A DNA stretch of 53,717 nt from positions 1 to 53,717 of the forward strand of contig WBUO01000005.1 in the NCBI GenBank assembly GCA_008933675.1. Reading direction: 5' to 3'. A model generated the notes under the pieces. That model was not told where the DNA came from. It did not search any database and worked only from the letters and a program-made list of their open reading frames with translations. A program made the position numbers and the translations under genes. This document shows positions 17,570 to 27,061 of the stretch, piece by piece. The stretch comes from Dechloromonas sp. (GTDB lineage Bacteria > Pseudomonadota > Gammaproteobacteria > Burkholderiales > Rhodocyclaceae). Each line of letters opens with the position of its first letter. The first letter of the stretch is position 1.

Positions 17570-18342
17570 GGTGCCGGCCTTTCTGGCGGCAGCACGGCAT
17601 CGCCGGAGTTCGGCGCTGGATACCGCGTGTCCTGGACGAGCGTCGACAAGGCCTGGTTGCGCCAGTCGAAGCGGTCGACGCTGCGAACCTTTCTCCCGAG
17701 GAACTCGCTGTGGCAGTAGAGGCCGGCGATCGGGCGATAGCGCAGATACTCGTCGGCGAGCCGCGAGAAGCGGCCGATCATCGGGTTGGACATGCCGGCT
17801 TCCAGGCATTCGATGCCGAAGGGTTCGGGGAAAAGAACGCGCAGGCCCATGTCGCTGAACTGGAAGAAATGCCAGGGACGCTCGTGCGAGGAAAAGGAAA
17901 AATGCGTCTCGACAAACAGGATGCCGCCCGGTTTCAGCAGCCTGATCATCTCCTCGGCAACGATCCAGGGCATCGCGAAATGTTCGAAACAGGCCCTCGA
18001 GTAGATGAGGTCGAAGGATTCCGGCGCGAAATAGTCAGTCAGCCGGTGCGCATCTCCGACCACATCGACGTTGGCGCCGGCGTAGTAGTCGAAGCCGACG
18101 TACTTTGCCTCGGCGAAGATTTCGCGGGCGACCGAGCGGCCGGTGACTTCCCGGCTGCCGATTTCGAGAATTCGTTTGCCTGGGTGATTGCCAATCCGGG
18201 ACAGCGTCTGCAGGTGGCGGCCGTGACTGGCTCGCTCGCTGAGCGGAGCCTGCGGATCCAGGTAGCGATGGTCGAAGTGCGAACCGACGCAGCGCATGAA
18301 GGTCCGGTAAGCGGCGAACAGGAGTTTCTTGTAGGAAGGCAT
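17566..18342 (-). CDS. class I SAM-dependent methyltransferase
   Basis: Protein of 258 residues with SAM motif ILEIGSREVTG at about 57-67, then GFDYYAGANVDVVGDAH, the RACFEHFAMP segment and LLKPGGILFVETH. It is a methyltransferase of the type 11 group, probably acting on a glycan intermediate in the cytoplasm. It lies 23 bases after the glycosyltransferase gene at 18366 and is coupled by ATGA overlap to the next methyltransferase. The two adjacent methyltransferases are not close copies, so they probably modify different positions. Confidence 0.84.
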   Translation of the reverse strand: MPSYKKLLFAAYRTFMRCVGSHFDHRYLDPQAPLSERASHGRHLQTLSRIGNHPGKRILEIGSREVTGRSVAREIFAEAKYVGFDYYAGANVDVVGDAHRLTDYFAPESFDLIYSRACFEHFAMPWIVAEEMIRLLKPGGILFVETHFSFSSHERPWHFFQFSDMGLRVLFPEPFGIECLEAGMSNPMIGRFSRLADEYLRYRPIAGLYCHSEFLGRKVRSVDRFDWRNQALSTLVQDTRYPAPNSGDAVLPPERPAP

Positions 18343-18365
18343 GGCAGGCGTCGCGGTCCGATGCG

Positions 18366-20081
18366 TTATATCGCGTCATGTCCGAGCGTGTCGCGGATCA
18401 GGCGCCGCCAGTCGGCAAGGAAGCGCTCGATGCCGAACAGGTCGATGCCGGTCGCGCGTCCCGCCCGGGCAATCCGGCGGGCACGCTCGGGATCGTCGAG
18501 CAGGTAACGGATCTGCTCGGCCAGTTCCGGCACGCTTCCAGCATGAAAGCCGTTGATGCCGTTGTTGATGAACAGATCGACGTCATGGCTGGTGGCGCTG
18601 ACGGTGGCTAGCCCGCAGAGCATGGCTTCGCCCCGGGTACGCGGCATCGGCGAGTGCACGGTGGGATTGAAGTAGATGGCGTAGCGGTGGAGCGTCGCAA
18701 TGTAGTGGGCGAACTTGGCGCGCGCATAGGCGTTGCCGCCGAGCCGCAGGTCCGGTTCGGGGACGGACAGTTGTTCGAAGGGCAGCGGGACCCGGTTTCT
18801 GACGCCTTCCAGCAGGTCGGCGCCGTGGTAGCGAGGGCGCAGGGTATAGGCGCTGTGCGGCAGGGTCAGGATCCTGGCAACTTGTCCTGCCGTGGACCGA
18901 CGTTCGGGAAACTCGCCGGGATCGAATCCCTGCCAGATCACCCGGGCGTTGCGGAAGCGCCATTCGGCATGGGCCTGATGGGAATTGACAACGACGGGCG
19001 TGTCGCCAAGCAGGTCGACCAGGGTCTGCCGATGCGCCTCGGCGGTCGCCGGATCGGCAAGTGCATCCGGTGCCTGCGGCGTGCCATGGCAGATCGCGAT
19101 ACGCGGAATGCTCAGGGTGCCGAGCAGGAAACGGAAACTCTTGCCCCAGTCCGCTCCGACCGCCGGATCCTTGTCCGGTACATCGAGAATATGTTCGTCG
19201 AAATGCAGCAGGGCGAGGTCGAACTGAGTCGGGTCGATCTCGTTCCAGCGGGCAAAACGGGCGTTCTCGGGCCAGGGGCGCTGTCCGAGATCCCACCAGC
19301 GACAACTGCTTTCGCCGAGATCGGTGAGCAGCGTGAATTCGGCACCGAGCTTGAACAGCTCGTACTGGTGCGGAACATGCCAGCGATAGGTCAGGATGCG
19401 CAGCGGGCGAGCGCGTGGCGGCGCTACCGGATGGCTTGGTACGGGCGGCTGCGGGCGAACGATGGGGGCGTAATCCAGCCGCAATCCGTCGGCTACCGGT
19501 CTGGCCTGCTGCTGGCAGGCTTCGTACAGCGGCACCTCGGCCAGGGTGACGTCGTCCGCGGCGGACAGCCAGATGCAGCCCATGCCGCGCCGGTGAAGTT
19601 CGGCGAGACAGGCCTGGCCGGTCGCGTCGGCCTTGACCCCGGTGAGGACAGGCAGGGTACAGCTTTCGGCCAGGTAGAGCGCATCCGGGTAGACCAGGTG
19701 CAGTTGTCCGGTAGCGGCCAGTTGGCTGAGGTAGTGCGCAATGCGAGGATCGAGTAGCGCCTGTTCTCCGGCCAGCAACAGAGTGCCGCGGCACGCGGCG
19801 GAGGCTGGTGGCGCGGTGCCGGCCTCCCGGCTCTCGGCGCGGCGCCGAAAGTCGGGCGTGGGGATTCCGAGGTGTTGCTGCAGGGCGTTGATGAAGGCCA
19901 TTCTGGATGGTCGGCGCCAGGTTCGGCGGCGCACTATCCGATAGCCGCCGGTGGCAGCCGGCTGGACCGCGAAGCGGCGCTCGGTCGTGGTATCGTGTGC
20001 CGCCGCCAGCAGGGCAGCTGCGATGCCGGAAGCGGGACGACTGGCAAACAGGCGGTGGGTCTTGCGCAGGAACTTGAGCAT
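18366..20081 (-). CDS. large glycosyltransferase (GT-B, family 1/4-like)
   Basis: Protein of 571 residues. The C-terminal half has a GT-B donor site: PRTRGEAMLCGLATVSATSHDVDLFINNG, with the EAM glutamate, and NGFHAGSVPELAEQIRYLL. The middle contains YRWHVPHQYELFKLGAEF and AICHGTPQAPDAL, as in proteins annotated as glycosyltransferase family 1 from polysaccharide loci. The N-terminal about 180 residues are divergent and not recognised. The start at 20081 is four bases after the amidotransferase stop; an upstream open frame overlaps that gene and is rejected. Substrate unknown. Confidence 0.78.
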   Translation of the reverse strand: MLKFLRKTHRLFASRPASGIAAALLAAAHDTTTERRFAVQPAATGGYRIVRRRTWRRPSRMAFINALQQHLGIPTPDFRRRAESREAGTAPPASAACRGTLLLAGEQALLDPRIAHYLSQLAATGQLHLVYPDALYLAESCTLPVLTGVKADATGQACLAELHRRGMGCIWLSAADDVTLAEVPLYEACQQQARPVADGLRLDYAPIVRPQPPVPSHPVAPPRARPLRILTYRWHVPHQYELFKLGAEFTLLTDLGESSCRWWDLGQRPWPENARFARWNEIDPTQFDLALLHFDEHILDVPDKDPAVGADWGKSFRFLLGTLSIPRIAICHGTPQAPDALADPATAEAHRQTLVDLLGDTPVVVNSHQAHAEWRFRNARVIWQGFDPGEFPERRSTAGQVARILTLPHSAYTLRPRYHGADLLEGVRNRVPLPFEQLSVPEPDLRLGGNAYARAKFAHYIATLHRYAIYFNPTVHSPMPRTRGEAMLCGLATVSATSHDVDLFINNGINGFHAGSVPELAEQIRYLLDDPERARRIARAGRATGIDLFGIERFLADWRRLIRDTLGHDAI

Positions 20082-20085
20082 GGTC

Positions 20086-21972
20086 TCAGTCCCCCAACTG
20101 CACGGGGGCCCCGTGACGGCGCCAGAGGCCGTACATGAAGAGCGGCCAGAGGCGCGTGGCTTCGTCACTCTTTTGTTCCAGGAAGCGCCGTCTGATTTGG
20201 TCGATGCTGTCCTGGTCCAGCGGGGCCATGCACTGCGGGTCGCGCAGCACATCGTCCAGCAGCGCGCGGAACGGGCCGCGCAGCCAGCTGTCGAGCGGAA
20301 TGCCGAAGCCCATCTTGCGGCGATGGACGAAATCCTTCGGGTAGTAGCGTTCCGCCAGCTTCTTTAGCAGGTACTTGCCGGTGCGCTGACGCACCTTGAA
20401 ACGGCTGGGCAGCCTGGCGCAGAACTCGATCAGTTGATGGTCCAGCAGTGGCGAGCGGGCTTCGAGCCCGCAATGCATCGCGGCGATGTCCATCTTCACC
20501 AGCAGATCGCCCGGAAGATAGGTGTGATTGTCCAGCCACAACATGCTGTCCACCGGATTGTCGGAGAACTGTCTGGCCTGACGAAACCATCCGGCGCGCC
20601 ATTGCGGCAGGTTGTCGGCGAGCGCGTTGCTGCCGAGCAGGGTTTGGCGCAGGCTGTCGTTGCGACTGCCGCCGTACATGGTGAATGGGCCGGCATCGGG
20701 CAGCAGCAGGTGGTCGAGGGCCAGCCGGCGGAGTTTCTTGAACGGAAACGGGCCGCGACTGCCCAGCCATTTTGCCGGATCGATCAAGGGCAGGGGGCGG
20801 CGTTTGCGGATCCAAGTCGCCAGCCGGATGGTCGTGTCGGGCAAAGAATAGCGCGGATAGCCGCCCAACAGTTCGTCGCCGCCATCGCCGTTGAGCACGA
20901 CGGTCAGTTCCTGGCGCGCGGCCGCGCAGACGGCGAACGAGGGGAGCGCCGAGGAATCGCCGAACGGTTCACCGTAGCGTCGGACGAGGGTCGGCAGGAT
21001 GTCCAGGTCGGGGGCGCCAAGTTCTGCCGGGCGGTGCCGTGTGCCGCAGATTTCCGCCGCCTGGCGGGCGTAGGCCGATTCGTCGAAGGCAGCTTCGGTG
21101 AATCCGACGCTAAAAGTATTTACCGGGGCGGCGGACTGCTTGGCCATCAGGGCCACGATGACGCTTGAATCGACGCCGCCGGAGAGCAGGGCGCCGACCG
21201 GCACGTCGGCGACCATGCGCAGGCGCACGGCTTCGGCCAGTTTTTCCTCGAAGGCGTCGAGGGCTTGGCTGTCGGTAAATTCGTCCTTGTCACGATAGTC
21301 GATCGACCAGTAGCGCGCGATGCGCAGTCCCGCTGCATCGAGCAGGCCGTAGTGGGCCGGCGGCAGCTTGCGGATGCCACGGTAGATGCTCCATGGCGCC
21401 GGGATGTACTGCAGATGGAGAAAGAAATCGAGGGCCTGTCGGTCGAGTCGGCAGTCGGTCCATGCATGGCGCGCGAGCGGATCGATCTCGGAGCAGAAGG
21501 TGAACCCCTGGGCCGATTCGGCGTAATGGAGAGGCTTCTTGCCGAGCCGGTCGCGGGCGAAGAACAGTCGTTGCTCCCGCTCGTCCCACAGGGCGAAGGC
21601 GAACATGCCGCGCAGGAAGCGCAAACAGTCCACGCCATGCCGGCGGTAGAGCGCGAGGATGACTTCGGTGTCGGAGTGCGAACGGAAGCGGTAGCCGTCG
21701 GCTTCGCAGGCCTTGCGCAGGGCGGCGAAGTTGTAGATTTCGCCGTTGAAGACGATGGTGTTGCCGGTGACCGTGTCCTGCATCGGCTGGTGGCCGGCCG
21801 CCGACAGGTCGAGAATGGACAGGCGGGTGTGGCCGAGCGCGCAGACGCCGTTGGGCGACAGGTATTCGCCGCGGTCGTCGGGGCCACGATGGACGATACC
21901 GTCGACCAGGGAAGACAGCGGATGGGGCTGCCGGAGGGGCTGCCGGCCGATGATGCCGGTGATGCCGCACAT
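20086..21972 (-). CDS. asnB: asparagine synthase-like glutamine amidotransferase (first copy)
   Basis: Protein of 628 residues. The N-terminal class II glutaminase begins MCGITGIIG, with Cys2 as nucleophile, followed by HRGPDDRGE and FNGEIYNF. The C-terminal synthetase domain has the ATP-pyrophosphatase motif SGGVDSS and NGDGGDELLGGYPRY. Such proteins use glutamine nitrogen to amidate a carboxylate after adenylation. Inside polysaccharide loci they often convert uronic acids to uronamides (the WbpS type), which is the more likely role here than making free asparagine. The ATG at 21972 is required for Cys2. The gene is packed between two glycosyltransferase genes with 1- and 4-base spacings. 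Confidence 0.92.
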   Translation of the reverse strand: MCGITGIIGRQPLRQPHPLSSLVDGIVHRGPDDRGEYLSPNGVCALGHTRLSILDLSAAGHQPMQDTVTGNTIVFNGEIYNFAALRKACEADGYRFRSHSDTEVILALYRRHGVDCLRFLRGMFAFALWDEREQRLFFARDRLGKKPLHYAESAQGFTFCSEIDPLARHAWTDCRLDRQALDFFLHLQYIPAPWSIYRGIRKLPPAHYGLLDAAGLRIARYWSIDYRDKDEFTDSQALDAFEEKLAEAVRLRMVADVPVGALLSGGVDSSVIVALMAKQSAAPVNTFSVGFTEAAFDESAYARQAAEICGTRHRPAELGAPDLDILPTLVRRYGEPFGDSSALPSFAVCAAARQELTVVLNGDGGDELLGGYPRYSLPDTTIRLATWIRKRRPLPLIDPAKWLGSRGPFPFKKLRRLALDHLLLPDAGPFTMYGGSRNDSLRQTLLGSNALADNLPQWRAGWFRQARQFSDNPVDSMLWLDNHTYLPGDLLVKMDIAAMHCGLEARSPLLDHQLIEFCARLPSRFKVRQRTGKYLLKKLAERYYPKDFVHRRKMGFGIPLDSWLRGPFRALLDDVLRDPQCMAPLDQDSIDQIRRRFLEQKSDEATRLWPLFMYGLWRRHGAPVQLGD

Positions 21973-21973
21973 T

Positions 21974-23275
21974 TCAGGGCTCCGTCCGGCGCACGAAACG
22001 CCGGCGCGGCTGGCGCCACCAGGGGCGTACGGGATCACGTAGTGGGTTACCGATCACCTTCTGTAACAATGACTCGAAACGCTCCACCTGGGCCTCTAGG
22101 CCGTGGTGCGTGAGGGCGTAGTTGTGAAAGGCGCGTGCCTGCTGGTCGGCTAGATCAGCATTGGACCAAAGCGCGCGAACGTGTTGCTCCAAGCGTTCCA
22201 TGCAGCCATCGGCAAGGAGACCGCAGCCATATTTGGCGAGGATCTGTTCGGGGTCAACGGATAGTGAGGTTACGGGTACGCCAGCGACGGCGCATTGCAG
22301 GAAAGTGTTGGGAAAGCCTTCATAGGCTGAGGTGCTGACAAAAACACGGGCGCGACGGTAATAATCCCAGATTTCCCGATGGGGAACCCGCTCGACGATA
22401 GTCAGGTTCGGTGGCCGGTTCGCAAGCACGGTCTCGAAGATGTCGACATGTGTCTTGTTCATGATCATCAAGAAGGGGAGATCAGGGCAGCGTTTTGCCA
22501 GTTCGACCAGCAGCAGGGGGCGCTTGTGAAAGGTGTCGGAACGACCGATCCACAGAATTACGTCGCGTTCGCTGCGTGAAGGCCATTGGGCCGGCGCATT
22601 CGCCGAGATGTCGACAGGATTGCGGATCAGGTCGCCTTGTCGGTTGAAACGACTTTCAAGGAGTTGCATCTGACGTTCGGTCTGAACGAAGACGTGGTCA
22701 GCGTTTTCCAACGCGTAGTGGGCCATCCACTTTGGGGTTCGGTAGTCGTTGAGACTTTCGTCGTTGGGCTGGTAGTCAGCGGCGAGGTCGTCATCCGACG
22801 CGATGCAAAGTACGGTCGCTAGGCCGGCGCGACGGCAGTCGGCGATTACCTGGGCAGATGTGCCATTGTTGCCAAAGCAGCAGGTGACATCCGCTTTCCG
22901 GCGGCGCCAGAAAATTGAGCAGAGCCAGCCCGGCAGCATGCGGAAAACGAACAGCAGAGGGATTTGCCAGATTAACGGAATGTCACGGCGGTCTAGATTG
23001 AGTGCGGGAAACCATTTGCGTCGGGCAAAACGTGGATTGACGTTGTCAGACGCATGACGGTGTAGGGGCTGGTAGATGTCGAACTCGATGCCCTCGAGCT
23101 TGACTCTCTGTGGCTGGCCAAAATCGTTGACGATTACACGCACATTCCAGCGGCCGGAGCGGGCTAGACCACGCGCTAACAAGGCCGCACGCGTTTCCAT
23201 CCCGCCAATGCCCCAGGCGATGGAGGGGTCGAAGATCGGATAGACGTTGTGGCAGACGATGTTGATCGAGTTCAA
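21974..23275 (-). CDS. family 4 glycosyltransferase, paralogue of the fused enzyme at 24845
   Basis: Protein of 433 residues with a GT-B fold. GIGGMETRAALLARGLA forms the N-terminal acceptor lobe, FGNNGTSAQVIADCRRAG lies mid-protein, and WIGRSDTFHKRP plus SAYEGFPNTFLQCAVAGVPV form the donor site. It aligns almost end to end with the C-terminal half of the 738-residue protein encoded at 24845-27061, with about half the residues identical by eye, so the two arose by duplication. No signal peptide is seen. G+C is lower than in the flanking amidotransferase gene. Confidence 0.86.
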   Translation of the reverse strand: MNSINIVCHNVYPIFDPSIAWGIGGMETRAALLARGLARSGRWNVRVIVNDFGQPQRVKLEGIEFDIYQPLHRHASDNVNPRFARRKWFPALNLDRRDIPLIWQIPLLFVFRMLPGWLCSIFWRRRKADVTCCFGNNGTSAQVIADCRRAGLATVLCIASDDDLAADYQPNDESLNDYRTPKWMAHYALENADHVFVQTERQMQLLESRFNRQGDLIRNPVDISANAPAQWPSRSERDVILWIGRSDTFHKRPLLLVELAKRCPDLPFLMIMNKTHVDIFETVLANRPPNLTIVERVPHREIWDYYRRARVFVSTSAYEGFPNTFLQCAVAGVPVTSLSVDPEQILAKYGCGLLADGCMERLEQHVRALWSNADLADQQARAFHNYALTHHGLEAQVERFESLLQKVIGNPLRDPVRPWWRQPRRRFVRRTEP

Positions 23276-23279
23276 TTCG

Positions 23280-24014
23280 CTAAAGGTCCGAGGTGCGCAG
23301 GACGAAGATGTTGCATGAACTGCCCAGCAATCGGCTTAGGCGGCGGCGCATCTTAATGCCAAGCCGTGCATCCAGTATCGAACTGCCCGTATAGAAGAGC
23401 CCGTTTGAGCGCTCGGCAGCGATTTGCCATCCACTATCACGGAATGTCTGTCGCCACGCGCGCTTTGAGAACAGGCCTATTTCCTCGATGGCGTTGGCGG
23501 CGTGTTCGCCGTGTGGGTGTGGCCAAGTGCGATACCGGACAATATGTGAGAGATTGCTCCAGAAGCGCCAACTGCCTGACGGCAGGACATGAATGACAAA
23601 CCCATCTGCTTGCAGGACTCGCCGGATTTCCTTCTGGAACGAGTCAAGGTGTGGGATGTGCTCAAGCAGATTAGACGTGTAGACGATGTCGAAGACACTG
23701 TCGTCGAATGGGATTGTCTGGCCGTCATAGTCGATGACTGGAAATACGCGGTCTTCCGCATACTTGCTGGCGGGGAGGTCAATGGCGCTAACTTGGTAGC
23801 CACGTTGTGCCAGATCATGCGCCTGCCACCCTGTGCCGGCACCAATCTCTAACAGGCGCTTACGCGAGGGGAGAATCTCTGCCACGACTAGCAACTCATG
23901 CGTCCGAATGCATTGCAGATGTGCAAGTGTCTGCTCTGCAATCAGCCAGCGCTTTAATGATCGGCACCTAGCCTTGAGGGCATGGAATGTCTTCTTGGCG
24001 ATGGTGTTCAGCAT
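23280..24014 (-). CDS. class I SAM-dependent methyltransferase (type 11)
   Basis: Protein of 244 residues from the ATG at 24014, beginning MLNTIAKKTFHALK. The SAM motif is RLLEIGAGTGWQ near residue 55, then VSAIDLPASKY, YTSNLLEHIPHL and LQADGFVIHVLPS. A longer version from 24125 (37 extra residues, ten bases after the preceding gene) is possible; neither start has a convincing ribosome site, and the extension looks non-coding. Likely a sugar O-methyltransferase of the polysaccharide locus. The 121 bases between this start and the preceding gene form the largest gap in the array and show no clear promoter. Confidence 0.8.
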   Translation of the reverse strand: MLNTIAKKTFHALKARCRSLKRWLIAEQTLAHLQCIRTHELLVVAEILPSRKRLLEIGAGTGWQAHDLAQRGYQVSAIDLPASKYAEDRVFPVIDYDGQTIPFDDSVFDIVYTSNLLEHIPHLDSFQKEIRRVLQADGFVIHVLPSGSWRFWSNLSHIVRYRTWPHPHGEHAANAIEEIGLFSKRAWRQTFRDSGWQIAAERSNGLFYTGSSILDARLGIKMRRRLSRLLGSSCNIFVLRTSDL

Positions 24015-24135
24015 GAAGGCGTTTCGTGGAACTGAAATTGTTTGATGGGCAAAGATCACGCCTGCGGGATAAGTTGAGTTGTGTTGGCTGGTCTTGTTTG
24101 GCAGAAGGGCCGTTACTGACAACATCGTTACGCAG

Positions 24136-24855
24136 CTATTTTCGCAGGTATAGCGCCCTCGCGACGAAGCTCCCCCAGATTCGCCTTCGTAGCCAATCTC
24201 CGCCAAGCGCGACGAACATACGTTTCTTAAGGCTTGGTTGGATACGTGGGTCGGGAATGAAAAACACGTCCTCCCGAAATTCTAGTTCGGAGAAGTGGCG
24301 GCCATGCTTGCGAATCTCCGCGCGAGTTGGATAGTTGGTGTGCGCGTGAAGATAGCGGTAATTGAGCTGAGTAACCTCGCGGGCATTTTTCCCTTTCTGG
24401 AACTGATTCCGTATGCCTAGCAAGGCCCAGAAATAGAGCCACGGTCTGTTCCGGACGAGCGTGGCGAGCGGCACTAAGACATGTGGCTCGATGAAGGTAT
24501 AGCGGCTTGGAAACACATGGAGGCTAATGCCGCCGGGTCTGAGCACCCGGTGGATTTCGCGAAAGGTGCTGGCATAGTCCATGACATGCTCGAGCACCTG
24601 AGTGCTGACCACACAATCAAACTGATTGTCTTCGAAGGGCAAGCGGTACGGGGCAAGTTGGATGCTACGTAAGGAGCCATCGGACTGTGGGGACGGCACG
24701 AAATTTGAAGCATCGGACCCTGCTATGTCACAGCCGTAGGCTTCATGCCCCTGTTGACGCAAGTGAGCAACCAGTTCTCCCTTGCCACATCCTAGGTCAA
24801 GTATCGATAAATGGCTGTCGGGGCAGAAATGCTGCAGCAGACGCTCAATTGACAT
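24136..24855 (-). CDS. class I SAM-dependent methyltransferase
   Basis: Protein of 239 residues. LSILDLGCGKGELVAHL is a textbook SAM-binding motif at about 16-32, followed by YGCDIAGSD, VVSTQVLEHVMDYASTF and LRPGGISLHVFPS. A long C-terminal region rich in aromatic residues may bind the sugar acceptor. Its start overlaps the end of the fused glycosyltransferase gene by 11 bases, so expression is probably coupled. Predicted role: glycan methylation in the cytoplasm. Confidence 0.85.
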   Translation of the reverse strand: MSIERLLQHFCPDSHLSILDLGCGKGELVAHLRQQGHEAYGCDIAGSDASNFVPSPQSDGSLRSIQLAPYRLPFEDNQFDCVVSTQVLEHVMDYASTFREIHRVLRPGGISLHVFPSRYTFIEPHVLVPLATLVRNRPWLYFWALLGIRNQFQKGKNAREVTQLNYRYLHAHTNYPTRAEIRKHGRHFSELEFREDVFFIPDPRIQPSLKKRMFVALGGDWLRRRIWGSFVARALYLRK

Positions 24856-27061
24856 GCTTTCTCCTGTCGGCGGTGTAATAAGGGGCGAATCTCCTTATGC
24901 GTTGCCACCAGGGCAGCTTGGATGGTCGCGCACTTGATTGCTGGCACATTGCGTCAATACATGCCGCGAATTCTGCTATGCGGGCACTGGCCTCATGTTG
25001 TTCCAGGACATGCTTGTGGCAGTCGATTGCTAGAGCATCTGCCTGATCGTGTGAATTCCAAATCTGTTCGAGTGCTCTTCGGAGAAGGTCAGGGTTTCCC
25101 TCCGCCCAGATGCCACATCGCTTGTTGGCTAGCATCCCATCTGGATCGACCTCGAGCGAAATTATCGGTACTCCTGCTACAGCGGCTTGCAGAAAAGTAT
25201 TGGGGACGCCCTCGAAGCGGGAGGTGTTCACCAGTGCGCGGGCGCGGTGTAGATAGTCCCAAATCTCCTGAGGAGGTAGATGCTCGAGAATGCGCAGATT
25301 GGACGGACAGTGCTCTTGTAGCGCGACGAAAGAGCTCTCATCAGTACGACTCACGATCATCAGAAAATTGAACTCAGGACACTGCTGTGCCAGTTGCACA
25401 AAGAGCATCGGTCGCTTATTTAAATCATCGGATCGGCCAATCCAGAGTACAAACTCACGCTGTTGTCGAGGTCGCCAATATTGCGGATCATCGGGTGCGA
25501 TGTGTACCGGGTTGCGGATCAGAAGGCCATCTCGTCCAAAGTGGTCACGCAAGGCCTGCAGCTGGGTAACGGATTGGACAACGATACAGTCAGCGTTGCA
25601 TAGCGCATAGTGCCCTTTCCATTTCGGCATGCCATAGTGATTCAGTTCTTGGTTGCCGAGTTGGTAGTCAGGTGAAATGTCCTTGTCAGAGGCGACGCAT
25701 AGTATGGTTGGAATACCGGCACGGCGACTATCAGCGATTACCTCTGCCGACTGCGTGTTATTGCCGAAACAGCAGACGACGTCTGGCCGTAGTTTGCGCC
25801 AGAAGCGAGGGAAGAATAGTGCCGGCAGTGCAAGCCACGTGGCAATCAGCGGAATCTGCCAGAGCAGTTCGAAATCGTGCCGGTCCAGGTTGAGAATGGG
25901 AAACCAGCGGCGCTTGCGCAAGCGCGGAAAGACATTGCGGCCGGCGCGGCGGTAGACGGGCTGGTAGATGTGGAAATCGATACCTTCGTGGCGCGTCACG
26001 AAGGGCTGACCGAAGTCGCTGACCACGAAGCCGAGGTGCCAGCGTCGGCTTGAAGCCAGTCCGCGTCCGAACAGTGCCGCCCGTGTTTCCATGCCACCAC
26101 CGACGGGGGGGGCGCAGAAGTCGAATTGCGGATAGACATTGGCACAAACCAGCAGCACGTGGGGGCGTGCGTCGCCCGAGGCGATCGGCATGCAATGCGA
26201 CGAATCCGTCAACGGCACCGGGAAGAGTCCGCGTTGCAGGGTGGAGGCAATTTGCCCGCTCAATGCCCGTGCTTCGCCGGGAAAGCTGGCTAGTCGAGCC
26301 CAGTCGTACAGCACGGCGCTGTCCGGCACGAAGTCCAGTCTGGGTTTTTCCGACAGCCCCAGTCGTGCAGCCACTGCGTTGGCTTGTTCGGCGCGAAAAT
26401 CCCGCGAAACGCTCGGCGGTGCACTATCCGAGCAGGCCTCGTCAAGAGCGGCCAGGGCGACCCGGTAGTCTGCGTCGCTGCGTGCCAGCAACTTCCAGAG
26501 TGGCCGGTAGAGCGGCAGCAGAAAGCGGTGCTTGTGGCCGTGCAGAAAGGCTTTGGCGTAAATGTCGCGATAGGACTGTTCGAAGTCGTGTAGGCCCACC
26601 ACAATGACTGACTGCCGATTCGGAAAGCCTTCAGAGGCCATGGCTTCGATCATTTCCGTTTCCGGCCGGAGGCCTTGTCCGGCAGCAATCAGGGGCAGCG
26701 CCCGAGGGATGAGGTCGGTGCGGTACAGGTGATTGCCAGCTGCTCTGGGTGCCGTCATCAACTTGTCGATGACTAATCCCTGTATCTCAAATACATCAGT
26801 TGGCATTGTCTCAGCCTCAGCCAGCAGTTCCGTTAGCTCGGGCAGCACCAGTACGTCGGCGTCGATGCACAGTGTCCATGGCCGTCCCTCGGCCTTTCCT
26901 TTTTCCAGGGAAAGCCGGAGCGTTTCACTGAAGGGGCGGGCGCTGACGCGATGAATTTCGTGCTCGGGAAAGGTCTGCTGCAACAGCCATACGCAAAGCT
27001 CGGCCGTACGTTCACCGCATTCGCGCACCACGATCGTGACGTCTGAGTGTCCTCTTGTCAT
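24845..27061 (-). CDS. fused protein: GT-A-like N-terminal domain plus family 4 glycosyltransferase
   Basis: Protein of 738 residues. Residues about 5-250 look like a divergent GT-A domain: DVTIVVRECGERT at the start, then TLCIDADVLVLPELTELL with a DAD metal motif. A linker of about 50 residues leads to a GT4 domain from about residue 300, with GGGMETRAALFGRGLA, FGNNTQSAEVIADSRRAG, WIGRSDDLNKRP and SRFEGVPNTFLQAAVAGVPI. This second half is a paralogue of the stand-alone enzyme at 21974-23275. The protein could add two successive sugars. The start overlaps the amidotransferase stop as ATGA. The part encoding the N-terminal half looks richer in G+C than the part encoding the C-terminal half, with the change near 25900, consistent with a fusion or recombination. 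Confidence 0.82.
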   Translation of the reverse strand: MTRGHSDVTIVVRECGERTAELCVWLLQQTFPEHEIHRVSARPFSETLRLSLEKGKAEGRPWTLCIDADVLVLPELTELLAEAETMPTDVFEIQGLVIDKLMTAPRAAGNHLYRTDLIPRALPLIAAGQGLRPETEMIEAMASEGFPNRQSVIVVGLHDFEQSYRDIYAKAFLHGHKHRFLLPLYRPLWKLLARSDADYRVALAALDEACSDSAPPSVSRDFRAEQANAVAARLGLSEKPRLDFVPDSAVLYDWARLASFPGEARALSGQIASTLQRGLFPVPLTDSSHCMPIASGDARPHVLLVCANVYPQFDFCAPPVGGGMETRAALFGRGLASSRRWHLGFVVSDFGQPFVTRHEGIDFHIYQPVYRRAGRNVFPRLRKRRWFPILNLDRHDFELLWQIPLIATWLALPALFFPRFWRKLRPDVVCCFGNNTQSAEVIADSRRAGIPTILCVASDKDISPDYQLGNQELNHYGMPKWKGHYALCNADCIVVQSVTQLQALRDHFGRDGLLIRNPVHIAPDDPQYWRPRQQREFVLWIGRSDDLNKRPMLFVQLAQQCPEFNFLMIVSRTDESSFVALQEHCPSNLRILEHLPPQEIWDYLHRARALVNTSRFEGVPNTFLQAAVAGVPIISLEVDPDGMLANKRCGIWAEGNPDLLRRALEQIWNSHDQADALAIDCHKHVLEQHEASARIAEFAACIDAMCQQSSARPSKLPWWQRIRRFAPYYTADRRKHVN

